A DNA stretch of 64,000 nt from Ascidia mentula (Eukaryota > Chordata > Ascidiacea > Phlebobranchia > Ascidiidae): contig OX387197.1 of assembly GCA_947561715.1 (NCBI GenBank), forward strand, positions 16,724,266-16,788,265. Reading direction: 5' to 3'. The first letter of the stretch is position 1. Each line of letters begins with the position of its first letter. Shown piece after piece: positions 35,896 to 49,210 of this stretch. The notes beneath the pieces were generated by a model. It saw only the letters and a program-made list of their open reading frames with translations, was not told the DNA's origin and did not search any database. The translations under genes were made by a program, and so were the position numbers.

Positions 35896-38800
35896 GGTCG
35901 CGAAAAAAACAGAGTCCAGCCTATGTCTCCCATTGTTAAGTGGGCTTGGGCTCGAAAAAAACAGAGTCCAGCCTATCCCACCCAGTCTTAACTTCGACCC
36001 TATCTCGCCCATTGTTATGTGGGTCGCAAAAAAAACAGAGTCCAGCCTATGTCTCCCATTGTTAAGTGGGCTTTGGGCTCGAAAAAAACAGAGTCCAGCC
36101 TATCCCACCCAGTCTTAACTTCGGCCCTATCTCGCCCATTGTTAAGTGGGTCGCAAAAAAAACAGAGTCCAGCCTATGTCTCCCATTGTTAAGTGGGCTT
36201 GGGGCTCGAAAAAAACAGAGTCCAGCCTATAACACCCAGTCTTAACTTCGGCCCTATCTCGCCCATTGTTAAGTGGGTCGCAAAAAAAACAGAGTCCAGC
36301 CTATGTCTCCCATTGTTAAGTGGGCTTGGGGCTCGAAAAAAACAGAGTCCAGCCTATAACACCCAGTCTTAACTTCGGCCCTATCTCGACCATTGTTAAG
36401 TGGGTCGCGAAAAAAACAGAGTCCAGCCTATGTCTCCCATTGTTAAGTGGGCTTGGGGCTCGAAAAAAACAGAGTCCAGCCTATAACACCCAGTCTTAAC
36501 TTCGGCCCTATCTCGCCCATTGTTAAGTGGGTCGCGAAAAAAACATAGTCCAGCCTATGTCTCCCATTGTTAAGTGGGCTTGGGCTCGAAAAAAACAGAG
36601 TCCAGCCTATCCCACCCAGTCTTAACTTCGGCCTTATCTCGCCCATTTTTAAGTGGGTCGCGAAAAAAACAGATTCCAGCCCATGTCTCCCATTGTTAAG
36701 TGGGCTTGGGGCTCGAAAAAAACAGAGTCCAGCCCATCCCACCCAGTCTTAACTTCGGCCCTATCTCGCCCATTGCTAAGTGGGTCGCGAAAAAAACAGA
36801 GTCCAGCCTATGTCTCCCATTGTTAAGTGGGCTTGGGGCTCCAAAAAAACAGAGTAAAGCCTATCCCACCCAGTCTTAACTTCGGCCCTATTTCGCCCAT
36901 TGTTAAGTGGGTCGCAAAAAAAACAGAGTCCAGCCTATGTCTCCCATTGTTAAGTGGGCTTGGGGCTCGAAAAAACAGAGTCCAGCCTATCCCACCCAGT
37001 CTTAACTTCGGCCCTATCTCGACCATTGTTAAGTGGGTCGCGAAAAAAACAAGAGTCCAGCCTATGTCGCCCATTGTTACGTGGGCTTGGGGCTCGAAAA
37101 AAACAGAGTAAAGCCTATCCCACCCAGTCTTAACTTCGGCCCTATCTCGCCCATTGTTAAGTGGGTCGCAAAAAAAACAGAGTCCAGCCTATGTCTCCCA
37201 TTGTTAAGTGGGCTTGGGGCTCGAAAAAAACAGAGTCCAGCCTATCCCACCCAGTCTTAACTTCGGCCCTATCTCGACCATTGTTAAGTGGGTCGCGAAA
37301 AAAACAGAGTCCAGCCTATGTCTCCCATTGTTAAGTGGGCTTGGGGCTCGAAAAAAACAGAGTAAAGCCTATCCCACCCAGTCTTAACTTCGGCCCTATC
37401 TCGCCCATTGTTAAGTGGGTCGCAAAAAAAACAGAGTCCAGCCTATGTCTCCCATTGTTAAGTGGGCTTGGGGCTCGAAAAAAACAGAGTCCAGCCTATA
37501 ACACCCAGTCTTAACTTCGGCCCTATCTCGCCCATTGTTAAGTGGGTCGCGAAAAAAACATAGTCCAGCCTATGTCTCCCATTGTTAAGTGGGCTTGGGC
37601 TCGAAAAAAACAGAGTCCAGCCTATCCCACCCAGTCTTAACTTCGGCCTTATCTCGCCCATTTTTAAGTGGGTCGCGAAAAAAACAGATTCCAGCCCATG
37701 TCTCCCATTGTTAAGTGGGCTTGGGGCTCGAAAAAAACAGAGTCCAGCCCATCCCACCCAGTCTTAACTTCGGCCCTATCTCGCCCATTGCTAAGTGGGT
37801 CGCGAAAAAAACAGAGTCCAGCCTATGTCTCCCATTGTTAAGTGGGCTTGGGGCTCCAAAAAAACAGAGTAAAGCCTATCCCACCCAGTCTTAACTTCGG
37901 CCCTATTTCGCCCATTGTTAAGTGGGTCGCAAAAAAAACAGAGTCCAGCCTAGGTCTCCCATTGTTAAGTGGGCTTGGGGCTCGAAAAAACAGAGTCCAG
38001 CCTATCCCACCCAGTCTTAACTTCGGCCCTATCTCGACCATTGTTAAGTGGGTCGCGAAAAAAACAAGAGTCCAGCCTATGTCGCCCATTGTTAAGTGGG
38101 CTTGGGGCTCGAAAAAAACAGAGTAAAGCCTATCCCACCCAGTCTTAACTTCGGCCCTATCTCGCCCATTGTTAAGTGGGTCGCAAAAAAAACAGAGTCC
38201 AGCCTATGTCTCCCATTGTTAAGTGGGCTTGGGGCTCGAAAAAAACAGAGTCCAGCCTATCCCACCCAGTCTTAACTTCGGCCCTATCTCGACCATTGTT
38301 AAGTGGGTCGCGAAAAAAACAGAGTCCAGCCTATGTCTCCCATTGTTAAGTGGGCTTGGGCTCGAAAAAAACAGAGTCCAGCCTATCCCACCCAGTCTTA
38401 ACTTCGACCCTATCTCGCCCATTGTTATGTGGGTCGCAAAAAAAACAGAGTCCAGCCTATGTCTCCCATTGTTAAGTGGGCTTTGGGCTCGAAAAAAACA
38501 GAGTCCAGCCTATCCCACCCAGTCTTAACTTCGGCCCTATCTCGCCCATTGTTAAGTGGGTCGCAAAAAAAACAGAGTCCAGCCTATGTCTCCCATTGTT
38601 AAGTGGGCTTGGGGCTCGAAAAAAACAGAGTCCAGCCTATAACACCCAGTCTTAACTTCGGCCCTATCTCGCCCATTGTTAAGTGGGTCGCAAAAAAAAC
38701 AGAGTCCAGCCTATGTCTCCCATTGTTAAGTGGGCTTGGGGCTCGAAAAAAACAGAGTCCAGCCTATAACACCCAGTCTTAACTTCGGCCCTATCTCGAC

Positions 38801-39752
38801 CATTGTTAAGTGGGTCGCGAAAAAAACAGAGTCCAGCCTATGTCTCCCATTGTTAAGTGGGCTTGGGGCTCGAAAAAAACAGAGTCCAGCCTATAACACC
38901 CAGTCTTAACTTCGGCCCTATCTCGCCCATTGTTAAGTGGGTCGCGAAAAAAACATAGTCCAGCCTATGTCTCCCATTGTTAAGTGGGCTTGGGCTCGAA
39001 AAAAACAGAGTCCAGCCTATCCCACCCAGTCTTAACTTCGGCCTTATCTCGCCCATTTTTAAGTGGGTCGCGAAAAAAACAGATTCCAGCCCATGTCTCC
39101 CATTGTTAAGTGGGCTTGGGGCTCGAAAAAAACAGAGTCCAGCCCATCCCACCCAGTCTTAACTTCGGCCCTATCTCGCCCATTGCTAAGTGGGTCGCGA
39201 AAAAAACAGAGTCCAGCCTATGTCTCCCATTGTTAAGTGGGCTTGGGGCTCCAAAAAAACAGAGTAAAGCCTATCCCACCCAGTCTTAACTTCGGCCCTA
39301 TTTCGCCCATTGTTAAGTGGGTCGCAAAAAAAACAGAGTCCAGCCTATGTCTCCCATTGTTAAGTGGGCTTGGGGCTCGAAAAAACAGAGTCCAGCCTAT
39401 CCCACCCAGTCTTAACTTCGGCCCTATCTCGACCATTGTTAAGTGGGTCGCGAAAAAAACAAGAGTCCAGCCTATGTCGCCCATTGTTACGTGGGCTTGG
39501 GGCTCGAAAAAAACAGAGTAAAGCCTATCCCACCCAGTCTTAACTTCGGCCCTATCTCGCCCATTGTTAAGTGGGTCGCAAAAAAAACAGAGTCCAGCCT
39601 ATGTCTCCCATTGTTAAGTGGGCTTGGGGCTCGAAAAAAACAGAGTCCAGCCTATCCCACCCAGTCTTAACTTCGGCCCTATCTCGACCATTGTTAAGTG
39701 GGTCGCGAAAAAAACAGAGTCCAGCCTATGTCTCCCATTGTTAAGTGGGCTT
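35015..39752. repeat. 2410-bp tandem segmental duplication
   Basis: 35015-37342 matches 37425-39752 at a constant 2410-bp offset. Markers include gcctaggtctcc (35539 and 37949), gttacgtggg (near 37078 and 39488), ggctttgggctcg and gttatgtgggtcg. The gaaataaac change near 35142 is absent from copy 2, so it arose after the duplication or was lost by conversion. Confidence 0.8.
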
Positions 39753-40341
39753 GGGCTCGAAAAAAACAGAGTCCAGCCTATCCCACCCAGTCTTAACTTC
39801 GACCCTATCTCGCCCATTGTTATGTGGGTCGCAAAAAAAACAGAGTCCAGCCTATGTCTCCCATTGTTAAGTGGGCTTTGGGCTCGAAAAAAACAGAGTC
39901 CAGCCTATCCCACCCAGTCTTAACTTCGGCCCTATCTCGCCCATTGTTAAGTTGGTCGCGAAAAAAACAGAGTCCAGCCTATGTCTCCCATTGTTAAGTG
40001 GGCTTGGGGCTCGAAAAAAACAGAGTAAAGCCTATCCCACCCAGTCTTAACTTCGGCCCTATCTCGCCCATTGTTAAGTGGGTCGCAAAAAAAACAGAGT
40101 CCAGCCTATGTCTCCCATTGTTAAGTGGGCTTGGGCTCGAAAAAAACAGAGTCCAGCCTATCCCACCCAGTCTTAACTTCGGCCTTATCTCGCCCATTTT
40201 TAAGTGGGTCGCAAAAAAAACAGAGTCCAGCCTATGTCTCCCATTGTTAAGTGGGCTTGGGGCTCGAAAAAAACAGAGTCCAGCCTATAACACCCAGTCT
40301 TAACTTCGGCCCTATCTCGCCCATTGTTAAGTGGGTCGCGA

Positions 40342-43300
40342 AAAAAACAGAGTCCAGCCTATGTCTCCCATTGTTAAGTGGGCTTGGGGCTCGAAAAAAA
40401 CAGAGTCCAGCCTATAACACCCAGTCTTAACTTCGGCCCTATCTCGCCCATTGTTAAGTGGGTCGCGAAAAAAACAGAGTCCAGCCTATGTCTCCCATTG
40501 TTAAGTGGGCTTGGGGCTCGAAAAAAACAGAGTCCAGCCTATAACACCCAGTCTTAACTTCGGCCCTATCTCGCCCATTGTTAAGTGGGTCGCGAAAAAA
40601 ACATAGTCCAGCCTATGTCTCCCATTGTTAAGTGGGCTTGGGCTCGAAAAAAACAGAGTCCAGCCTATCCCACCCAGTCTTAACTTCGGCCTTATCTCGC
40701 CCATTTTTAAGTGGGTCGCAAAAAAAACAGAGTCCAGCCTATGTCTCCCATTGTTAAGTGGGCTTGGGGCTCGAAAAAAACAGAGTCCAGCCCATCCCAC
40801 CCAGTCTTAACTTCGGCCCTATCTCGCGGGTCGCGAAAAAAACAGATTCCAGCCCATGTCTCCCATTGTTAAGTGGGCTTGGGGCTCGAAAAAAACAGAG
40901 TCCAGCCTATCCCACCCAGTCTTAACTTCGGCCCTATCTCGACCATTGTTAAGTGGGTCGCGAAAAAAACAGAGTCCAGCCTATGTCTCCCATTGTTAAG
41001 TGGGCTTGGGCTCGAAAAAAACAGAGTCCAGCCTATACCACCCAGTCTTAACTTCGGCCTTATCTCGCCCATTTTTAAGTGGGTCGCAAAAAAAACAGAT
41101 TCCAGCCTATGTCTCCCATTGTTAAGTGGGCTTGGGGCTCGAAAAAAACAGAGTCCAGCCTATCCCACCCAGTCTTAACTTCGGCCCTATCTCGACCATT
41201 GTTAAGTGGGTCGCGAAAAAAACAGAGTCCAGCCTATGTCTCCCATTGTTAAGTGGGCTTGGGCTCGAAAAAAACAGAGTCCAGCCTATCCCACCCAGTC
41301 TTAACTTCGGCCCTATCTCGCCCATTGTTAAGTTGGTCGCGAAAAAAACAGAGTCCAGCCTATGTCTCCCATTGTTAAGTGGGCTTGGGGCTCGAAAAAA
41401 ACAGAGTAAAGCCTATCCCACCCAGTCTTAACTTCGGCCCTATCTCGCCCATTGTTAAGTGGGTCGCAAAAAAAACAGAGTCCAGCCTATGTCTCCCATT
41501 GTTAAGTGGGCTTGGGGCTCGAAAAAAACAGAGTCCAGCCTATAACACCCAGTCTTAACTTCGGCCCTATCTCGACCATTGTTAAGTGGGTCGCGAAAAA
41601 AACAGAGTCCAGCCTATGTCTCCCATTGTTAAGTGGGCTTGGGGCTCGAAAAAAACAGAGTCCAGCCTATAACACCCAGTCTTAACTTCGGCCCTATCTC
41701 GCCCATTGTTAAGTGGGTCGCGAAAAAAACATAGTCCAGCCTATGTCTCCCATTGTTAAGTGGGCTTGGGCTCGAAAAAAACAGAGTCCAGCCTATCCCA
41801 CCCAGTCTTAACTTCGGCCTTATCTCGCCCATTTTTAAGTGGGTCGCGAAAAAAACAGATTCCAGCCCATGTCTCCCATTGTTAAGTGGGCTTGGGGCTC
41901 GAAAAAAACAGAGTAAAGCCCATCCCACCCAGTCTTAACTTCGGCCCTATCTCGCCCATTGCTAAGTGGGTCGCGAAAAAAACAGAGTCCAGCCTATGTC
42001 TCCCATTGTTAAGTGGGCTTGGGGCTCCAAAAAAACAGAGTAAAGCCTATCCCACCCAGTCTTAACTTCGGCCCTATTTCGCCCATTGTTAAGTGGGTCG
42101 CAAAAAAAACAGAGTCCAGCCTATGTCTCCCATTGTTAAGTGGGCTTGGGGCTCGAAAAAACAGAGTCCAGCCTATCCCACCCAGTCTTAACTTCGGCCC
42201 TATCTCGACCATTGTTAAGTGGGTCGCGAAAAAAACAAGAGTCCAGCCTATGTCGCCCATTGTTAAGTGGGCTTGAGGCTCGAAAAAAACAGAGTAAAGC
42301 CTATCCCACCCAGTCTTAACTTCGGCCGTATCTCGCCCATTGTTAAGTGGGTCGCAAAAAAAACAGAGTCCAGCCTATGTCTCCCATTGTTAAGTGGTCT
42401 TGGGGCTCGAAAAAAACAGAGTCCAGCCTATCCCACCCAGTCTTAACTTCGGCCCTATCTCGACCATTGTTAAGTGGGTCGCGAAAAAAACAGAGTCCAG
42501 CCTATGTCTCCCATTGTTAAGTGGGCTTGGGCTCGAAAAAAACAGAGTCCAGCCTATCCCACCCAGTCTTAACTTCGACCCTATCTCGCCCATTGTTAAG
42601 TGGGTCGCAAAAAAAACAGAGTCCAGCCTATGTCTCCCATTGTTAAGTGGGCTTTGGGCTCGAAAAAAACAGAGTCCAGCCTATCCCACCCAGTCTTAAC
42701 TTCGGCCCTATCTCGCCCATTGTTAAGTTGGTCGCGAAAAAAACAGAGTCCAGCCTATGTCTCCCATTGTTAAGTGGGCTTGGGGCTCGAAAAAAACAGA
42801 GTAAAGCCTATCCCACCCAGTCTTAACTTCGGCCCTATCTCGCCCATTGTTAAGTGGGTCGCAAAAAAAACAGAGTCCAGCCTATGTCTCCCATTGTTAA
42901 GTGGGCTTGGGCTCGAAAAAAACAGAGTCCAGCCTATCCCACCCAGTCTTAACTTCGGCCTTATCTCGCCCATTTTTAAGTGGGTCGCAAAAAAAACAGA
43001 GTCCAGCCTATGTCTCCCATTGTTAAGTGGGCTTGGGGCTCGAAAAAAACAGAGTCCAGCCTATAACACCCAGTCTTAACTTCGGCCCTATCTCGCCCAT
43101 TGTTAAGTGGGTCGCGAAAAAAACAGAGTCCAGCCTATGTCTCCCATTGTTAAGTGGGCTTGGGGCTCGAAAAAAACAGAGTCCAGCCTATAACACCCAG
43201 TCTTAACTTCGGCCCTATCTCGCCCATTGTTAAGTGGGTCGCGAAAAAAACATAGTCCAGCCTATGTCTCCCATTGTTAAGTGGGCTTGGGCTCGAAAAA

Positions 43301-45639
43301 AACAGAGTCCAGCCTATCCCACCCAGTCTTAACTTCGACCTTATCTCGCCCATTTTTAAGTGGGTCGCAAAAAAAACAGAGTCCAGCCTATGTCTCCCAT
43401 TGTTAAGTGGGCTTGGGGCTCGAAAAAAACAGAGTCCAGCCCATCCCACCCAGTCTTAACTTCGGCCCTATCTCGCGGGTCGCGAAAAAAACAGATTCCA
43501 GCCCATGTCTCCCATTGTTAAGTGGGCTTGGGGCTCGAAAAAAACAGAGTCCAGCCTATCCCACCCAGTCTTAACTTCGGCCCTATCTCGACCATTGTTA
43601 AGTGGGTCGCGAAAAAAACAGAGTCCAGCCTATGTCTCCCATTGTTAAGTGGGCTTGGGCTCGAAAAAAACAGAGTCCAGCCTATACCACCCAGTCTTAA
43701 CTTCGGCCTTATCTCGCCCATTTTTAAGTGGGTCGCAAAAAAAACAGATTCCAGCCTATGTCTCCCATTGTTAAGTGGGCTTGGGGCTCGAAAAAAACAG
43801 AGTCCAGCCTATCCCACCCAGTCTTAACTTCGGCCCTATCTCGACCATTGTTAAGTGGGTCGCGAAAAAAACAGAGTCCAGCCTATGTCTCCCATTGTTA
43901 AGTGGGCTTGGGCTCGAAAAAAACAGAGTCCAGCCTATCCCACCCAGTCTTAACTTCGGCCCTATCTCGCCCATTGTTAAGTTGGTCGCGAAAAAAACAG
44001 AGTCCAGCCTATGTCTCCCATTGTTAAGTGGGCTTGGGGCTCGAAAAAAACAGAGTAAAGCCTATCCCACCCAGTCTTAACTTCGGCCCTATCTCGCCCA
44101 TTGTTAAGTGGGTCGCAAAAAAAACAGAGTCCAGCCTATGTCTCCCATTGTTAAGTGGGCTTGGGGCTCGAAAAAAACAGAGTCCAGCCTATAACACCCA
44201 GTCTTAACTTCGGCCCTATCTCGACCATTGTTAAGTGGGTCGCGAAAAAAACAGAGTCCAGCCTATGTCTCCCATTGTTAAGTGGGCTTGGGGCTCGAAA
44301 AAAACAGAGTCCAGCCTATAACACCCAGTCTTAACTTCGGCCCTATCTCGCCCATTGTTAAGTGGGTCGCGAAAAAAACATAGTCCAGCCTATGTCTCCC
44401 ATTGTTAAGTGGGCTTGGGCTCGAAAAAAACAGAGTCCAGCCTATCCCACCCAGTCTTAACTTCGGCCTTATCTCGCCCATTTTTAAGTGGGTCGCGAAA
44501 AAAACAGATTCCAGCCCATGTCTCCCATTGTTAAGTGGGCTTGGGGCTCGAAAAAAACAGAGTAAAGCCCATCCCACCCAGTCTTAACTTCGGCCCTATC
44601 TCGCCCATTGCTAAGTGGGTCGCGAAAAAAACAGAGTCCAGCCTATGTCTCCCATTGTTAAGTGGGCTTGGGGCTCCAAAAAAACAGAGTAAAGCCTATC
44701 CCACCCAGTCTTAACTTCGGCCCTATTTCGCCCATTGTTAAGTGGGTCGCAAAAAAAACAGAGTCCAGCCTATGTCTCCCATTGTTAAGTGGGCTTGGGG
44801 CTCGAAAAAACAGAGTCCAGCCTATCCCACCCAGTCTTAACTTCGGCCCTATCTCGACCATTGTTAAGTGGGTCGCGAAAAAAACAAGAGTCCAGCCTAT
44901 GTCGCCCATTGTTAAGTGGGCTTGAGGCTCGAAAAAAACAGAGTAAAGCCTATCCCACCCAGTCTTAACTTCGGCCGTATCTCGCCCATTGTTAAGTGGG
45001 TCGCAAAAAAAACAGAGTCCAGCCTATGTCTCCCATTGTTAAGTGGTCTTGGGGCTCGAAAAAAACAGAGTCCAGCCTATCCCACCCAGTCTTAACTTCG
45101 GCCCTATCTCGACCATTGTTAAGTGGGTCGCGAAAAAAACAGAGTCCAGCCTATGTCTCCCATTGTTAAGTGGGCTTGGGCTCGAAAAAAACAGAGTCCA
45201 GCCTATCCCACCCAGTCTTAACTTCGACCCTATCTCGCCCATTGTTAAGTGGGTCGCAAAAAAAACAGAGTCCAGCCTATGTCTCCCATTGTTAAGTGGG
45301 CTTTGGGCTCGAAAAAAACAGAGTCCAGCCTATCCCACCCAGTCTTAACTTCGGCCCTATCTCGCCCATTGTTAAGTTGGTCGCGAAAAAAACAGAGTCC
45401 AGCCTATGTCTCCCATTGTTAAGTGGGCTTGGGGCTCGAAAAAAACAGAGTAAAGCCTATCCCACCCAGTCTTAACTTCGGCCCTATCTCGCCCATTGTT
45501 AAGTGGGTCGCAAAAAAAACAGAGTCCAGCCTATGTCTCCCATTGTTAAGTGGGCTTGGGCTCGAAAAAAACAGAGTCCAGCCTATCCCACCCAGTCTTA
45601 ACTTCGGCCTTATCTCGCCCATTTTTAAGTGGGTCGCAA
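40342..45639. repeat. 2649-bp tandem segmental duplication
   Basis: Copy 1 is about 40342-42990 and copy 2 about 42991-45639, with matching beyond that to about 46090. Private variants repeat at exactly +2649: gtaaagcccatccc (near 41913 and 44562), cttgaggctcg (42272 and 44921), ggccgtatctcg (near 42325 and 44974) and aagtggtcttgggg (near 42393 and 45042). Confidence 0.87.
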
Positions 45640-46419
45640 AAAAAACAGAGTCCAGCCTATGTCTCCCATTGTTAAGTGGGCTTGGGGCTCGAAAAAAACA
45701 GAGTCCAGCCTATAACACCCAGTCTTAACTTCGGCCCTATCTCGCCCATTGTTAAGTGGGTCGCGAAAAAAACAGAGTCCAGCCTATGTCTCCCATTGTT
45801 AAGTGGGCTTGGGGCTCGAAAAAAACAGAGTCCAGCCTATAACACCCAGTCTTAACTTCGGCCCTATCTCGCCCATTGTTAAGTGGGTCGCGAAAAAAAC
45901 ATAGTCCAGCCTATGTCTCCCATTGTTAAGTGGGCTTGGGCTCGAAAAAAACAGAGTCCAGCCTATCCCACCCAGTCTTAACTTCGACCTTATCTCGCCC
46001 ATTTTTAAGTGGGTCGCAAAAAAAACAGAGTCCAGCCTATGTCTCCCATTGTTAAGTGGGCTTGGGGCTCGAAAAAAACAGAGTCCAGCCTATCCCACCC
46101 AGTCTTAACTTCGGCCCTATCTCGCGGGTCGCGAAAAAAACAGATTCCAGCCCATGTCTCCCATTGTTAAGTGGGCTTGGGGCTCGAAAAAAACAGAGTC
46201 CAGCCTATCCCACCCAGTCTTAACTTCGGCCTTATCTCGCCCATTTTTAAGTGGGTCGCGAAAAAAACAGATTCCAGGCCATGTCTCCCATTGTTAAGTG
46301 GGCTTGGGGCTCGAAAAAAACAGAGTCCAGCCCATCCCACCCAGTCTTAACTTCGGCCCTATCTCGCCCATTGCTAAGTGGGTCGCGAAAAAAACAGAGT
46401 CCAGCCTATGTCTCCCATT

Positions 46420-49210
46420 GTTAAGTGGGCTTGGGGCTCCAAAAAAACAGAGTAAAGCCTATCCCACCCAGTCTTAACTTCGGCCCTATTTCGCCCATTG
46501 TTAAGTGGGTCGCAAAAAAAACAGAGTCCAGCCTATGTCTCCCATTGTTAAGTGGGCTTGGGGCTCGAAAAAACAGAGTCCAGCCTATCCCACCCAGTCT
46601 TAACTTCGGCCCTATCTCGACCATTGTTAAGTGGGTCGCGAAAAAAACAAGAGTCCAGCCTATGTCGCCCATTGTTACGTGGGCTTGGGGCTCGAAAAAA
46701 ACAGAGTAAAGCCTATCCCACCCAGTCTTAACTTCGGCCCTATCTCGCCCATTGTTAAGTGGGTCGCAAAAAAAACAGAGTCCAGCCTATGTCTCCCATT
46801 GTTAAGTGGGCTTGGGGCTCGAAAAAAACAGAGTCCAGCCTATCCCACCCAGTCTTAACTTCGGCCCTATCTCGACCATTGTTAAGTGGGTCGCGAAAAA
46901 AACAGAGTCCAGCCTATGTCTCCCATTGTTAAGTGGGCTTGGGCTCGAAAAAAACAGAGTCCAGCCTATCCCACCCAGTCTTAACTTCGACCCTATCTCG
47001 CCCATTGTTATGTGGGTCGCAAAAAAAACAGAGTCCAGCCTATGTCTCCCATTGTTAAGTGGGCTTTGGGCTCGAAAAAAACAGAGTCCAGCCTATCCCA
47101 CCCAGTCTTAACTTCGGCCCTATCTCGCCCATTGTTAAGTGGGTCGCGAAAAAAACAGAGTCCAGCCTATGTCTCCCATTGTTAAGTGGGCTTGGGGCTC
47201 GAAAAAAACAGAGTAAAGCCTATCCCACCCAGTCTTAACTTCGGCCCTATCTCGCCCATTGTTAAGTGGGTCGCAAAAAAAACAGAGTCCAGCCTATGTC
47301 TCCCATTGTTAAGTGGGCTTGGGCTCGAAAAAAACAGAGTCCAGCCTATCCCACCCAGTCTTAACTTCGGCCTTATCTCGCCCATTTTTAAGTGGGTCGC
47401 AAAAAAAACAGAGTCCAGCCTATGTCTCCCATTGTTAAGTGGGCTTGGGGCTCGAAAAAAACAGAGTCCAGCCTATAACACCCAGTCTTAACTTCGGCCC
47501 TATCTCGCCCATTGTTAAGTGGGTCGCGAAAAAAACAGAGTCCAGCCTATGTCTCCCATTGTTAAGTGGGCTTGGGGCTCGAAAAAAACAGAGTCCAGCC
47601 TATAACACCCAGTCTTAACTTCGGCCCTATCTCGCCCATTGTTAAGTGGGTCGCGAAAAAAACATAGTCCAGCCTATGTCTCCCATTGTTAAGTGGGCTT
47701 GGGCTCGAAAAAAACAGAGTCCAGCCTATCCCACCCAGTCTTAACTTCGGCCTTATCTCGCCCATTTTTAAGTGGGTCGCAAAAAAAACAGAGTCCAGCC
47801 TATGTCTCCCATTGTTAAGTGGGCTTGGGGCTCGAAAAAAACAGAGTCCAGCCCATCCCACCCAGTCTTAACTTCGGCCCTATCTCGCGGGTCGCGAAAA
47901 AAACAGATTCCAGCCCATGTCTCCCATTGTTAAGTGGGCTTGGGGCTCGAAAAAAACAGAGTCCAGCCTATCCCACCCAGTCTTAACTTCGGCCCTATCT
48001 CGACCATTGTTAAGTGGGTCGCGAAAAAAACAGAGTCCAGCCTATGTCTCCCATTGTTAAGTGGGCTTGGGCTCGAAAAAAACAGAGTCCAGCCTATCCC
48101 ACCCAGTCTTAACTTCGGCCCTATCTCGACCATTGTTAAGTGGGTCGCGAAAAAAACAGAGTCCAGCCTATGTCTCCCATTGTTAAGTGGGCTTGGGCTC
48201 GAAAAAAACAGAGTCCAGCCTATCCCACCCAGTCTTAACTTCGGCCCTATCTCGCCCATTGTTAAGTTGGTCGCGAAAAAAACAGAGTCCAGCCTATGTC
48301 TCCCATTGTTAAGTGGGCTTGGGGCTCGAAAAAAACAGAGTAAAGCCTATCCCACCCAGTCTTAACTTCGGCCCTATCTCGCCCATTGTTAAGTGGGTCG
48401 CAAAAAAAACAGAGTCCAGCCTATGTCTCCCATTGTTAAGTGGGCTTGGGGCTCGAAAAAAACAGAGTCCAGCCTATAACACCCAGTCTTAACTTCGGCC
48501 CTATCTCGACCATTGTTAAGTGGGTCGCGAAAAAAACAGAGTCCAGCCTATGTCTCCCATTGTTAAGTGGGCTTGGGGCTCGAAAAAAACAGAGTCCAGC
48601 CTATAACACCCAGTCTTAACTTCGGCCCTATCTCGCCCATTGTTAAGTGGGTCGCGAAAAAAACATAGTCCAGCCTATGTCTCCCATTGTTAAGTGGGCT
48701 TGGGCTCGAAAAAAACAGAGTCCAGCCTATCCCACCCAGTCTTAACTTCGGCCTTATCTCGCCCATTTTTAAGTGGGTCGCGAAAAAAACAGATTCCAGC
48801 CCATGTCTCCCATTGTTAAGTGGGCTTGGGGCTCGAAAAAAACAGAGTAAAGCCCATCCCACCCAGTCTTAACTTCGGCCCTATCTCGCCCATTGCTAAG
48901 TTGGTCGCGAAAAAAACAGAGTCCAGCCTATGTCTCCCATTGTTAAGTGGGCTTGGGGCTCCAAAAAAACAGATTAAAGCCTATCCCACCCAGTCTTAAC
49001 TTCGGCCCTATTTCGCCCATTGTTAAGTGGGTCGCAAAAAAAACAGAGTCCAGCCTATGTCTCCCATTGTTAAGTGGGCTTGGGGCTCGAAAAAACAGAG
49101 TCCAGCCTATCCCACCCAGTCTTAACTTCGGCCCTATCTCGACCATTGTTAAGTGGGTCGCGAAAAAAACAAGAGTCCAGCCTATGTCGCCCATTGTTAA
49201 GTGGGCTTGA
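46420..49210. repeat. Copy of ~39233-42276 lacking two monomers
   Basis: The order of unit types matches 39233 onward. The offset is 7188 at first, becomes 7061 by 47562 and 6934 by 48563. Each step is exactly 127 bp, so this copy lacks one monomer at each of two places relative to the other. The marker gttacgtggg is at about 46676, and cttgaggctcg reappears at 49206. Confidence 0.75.
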
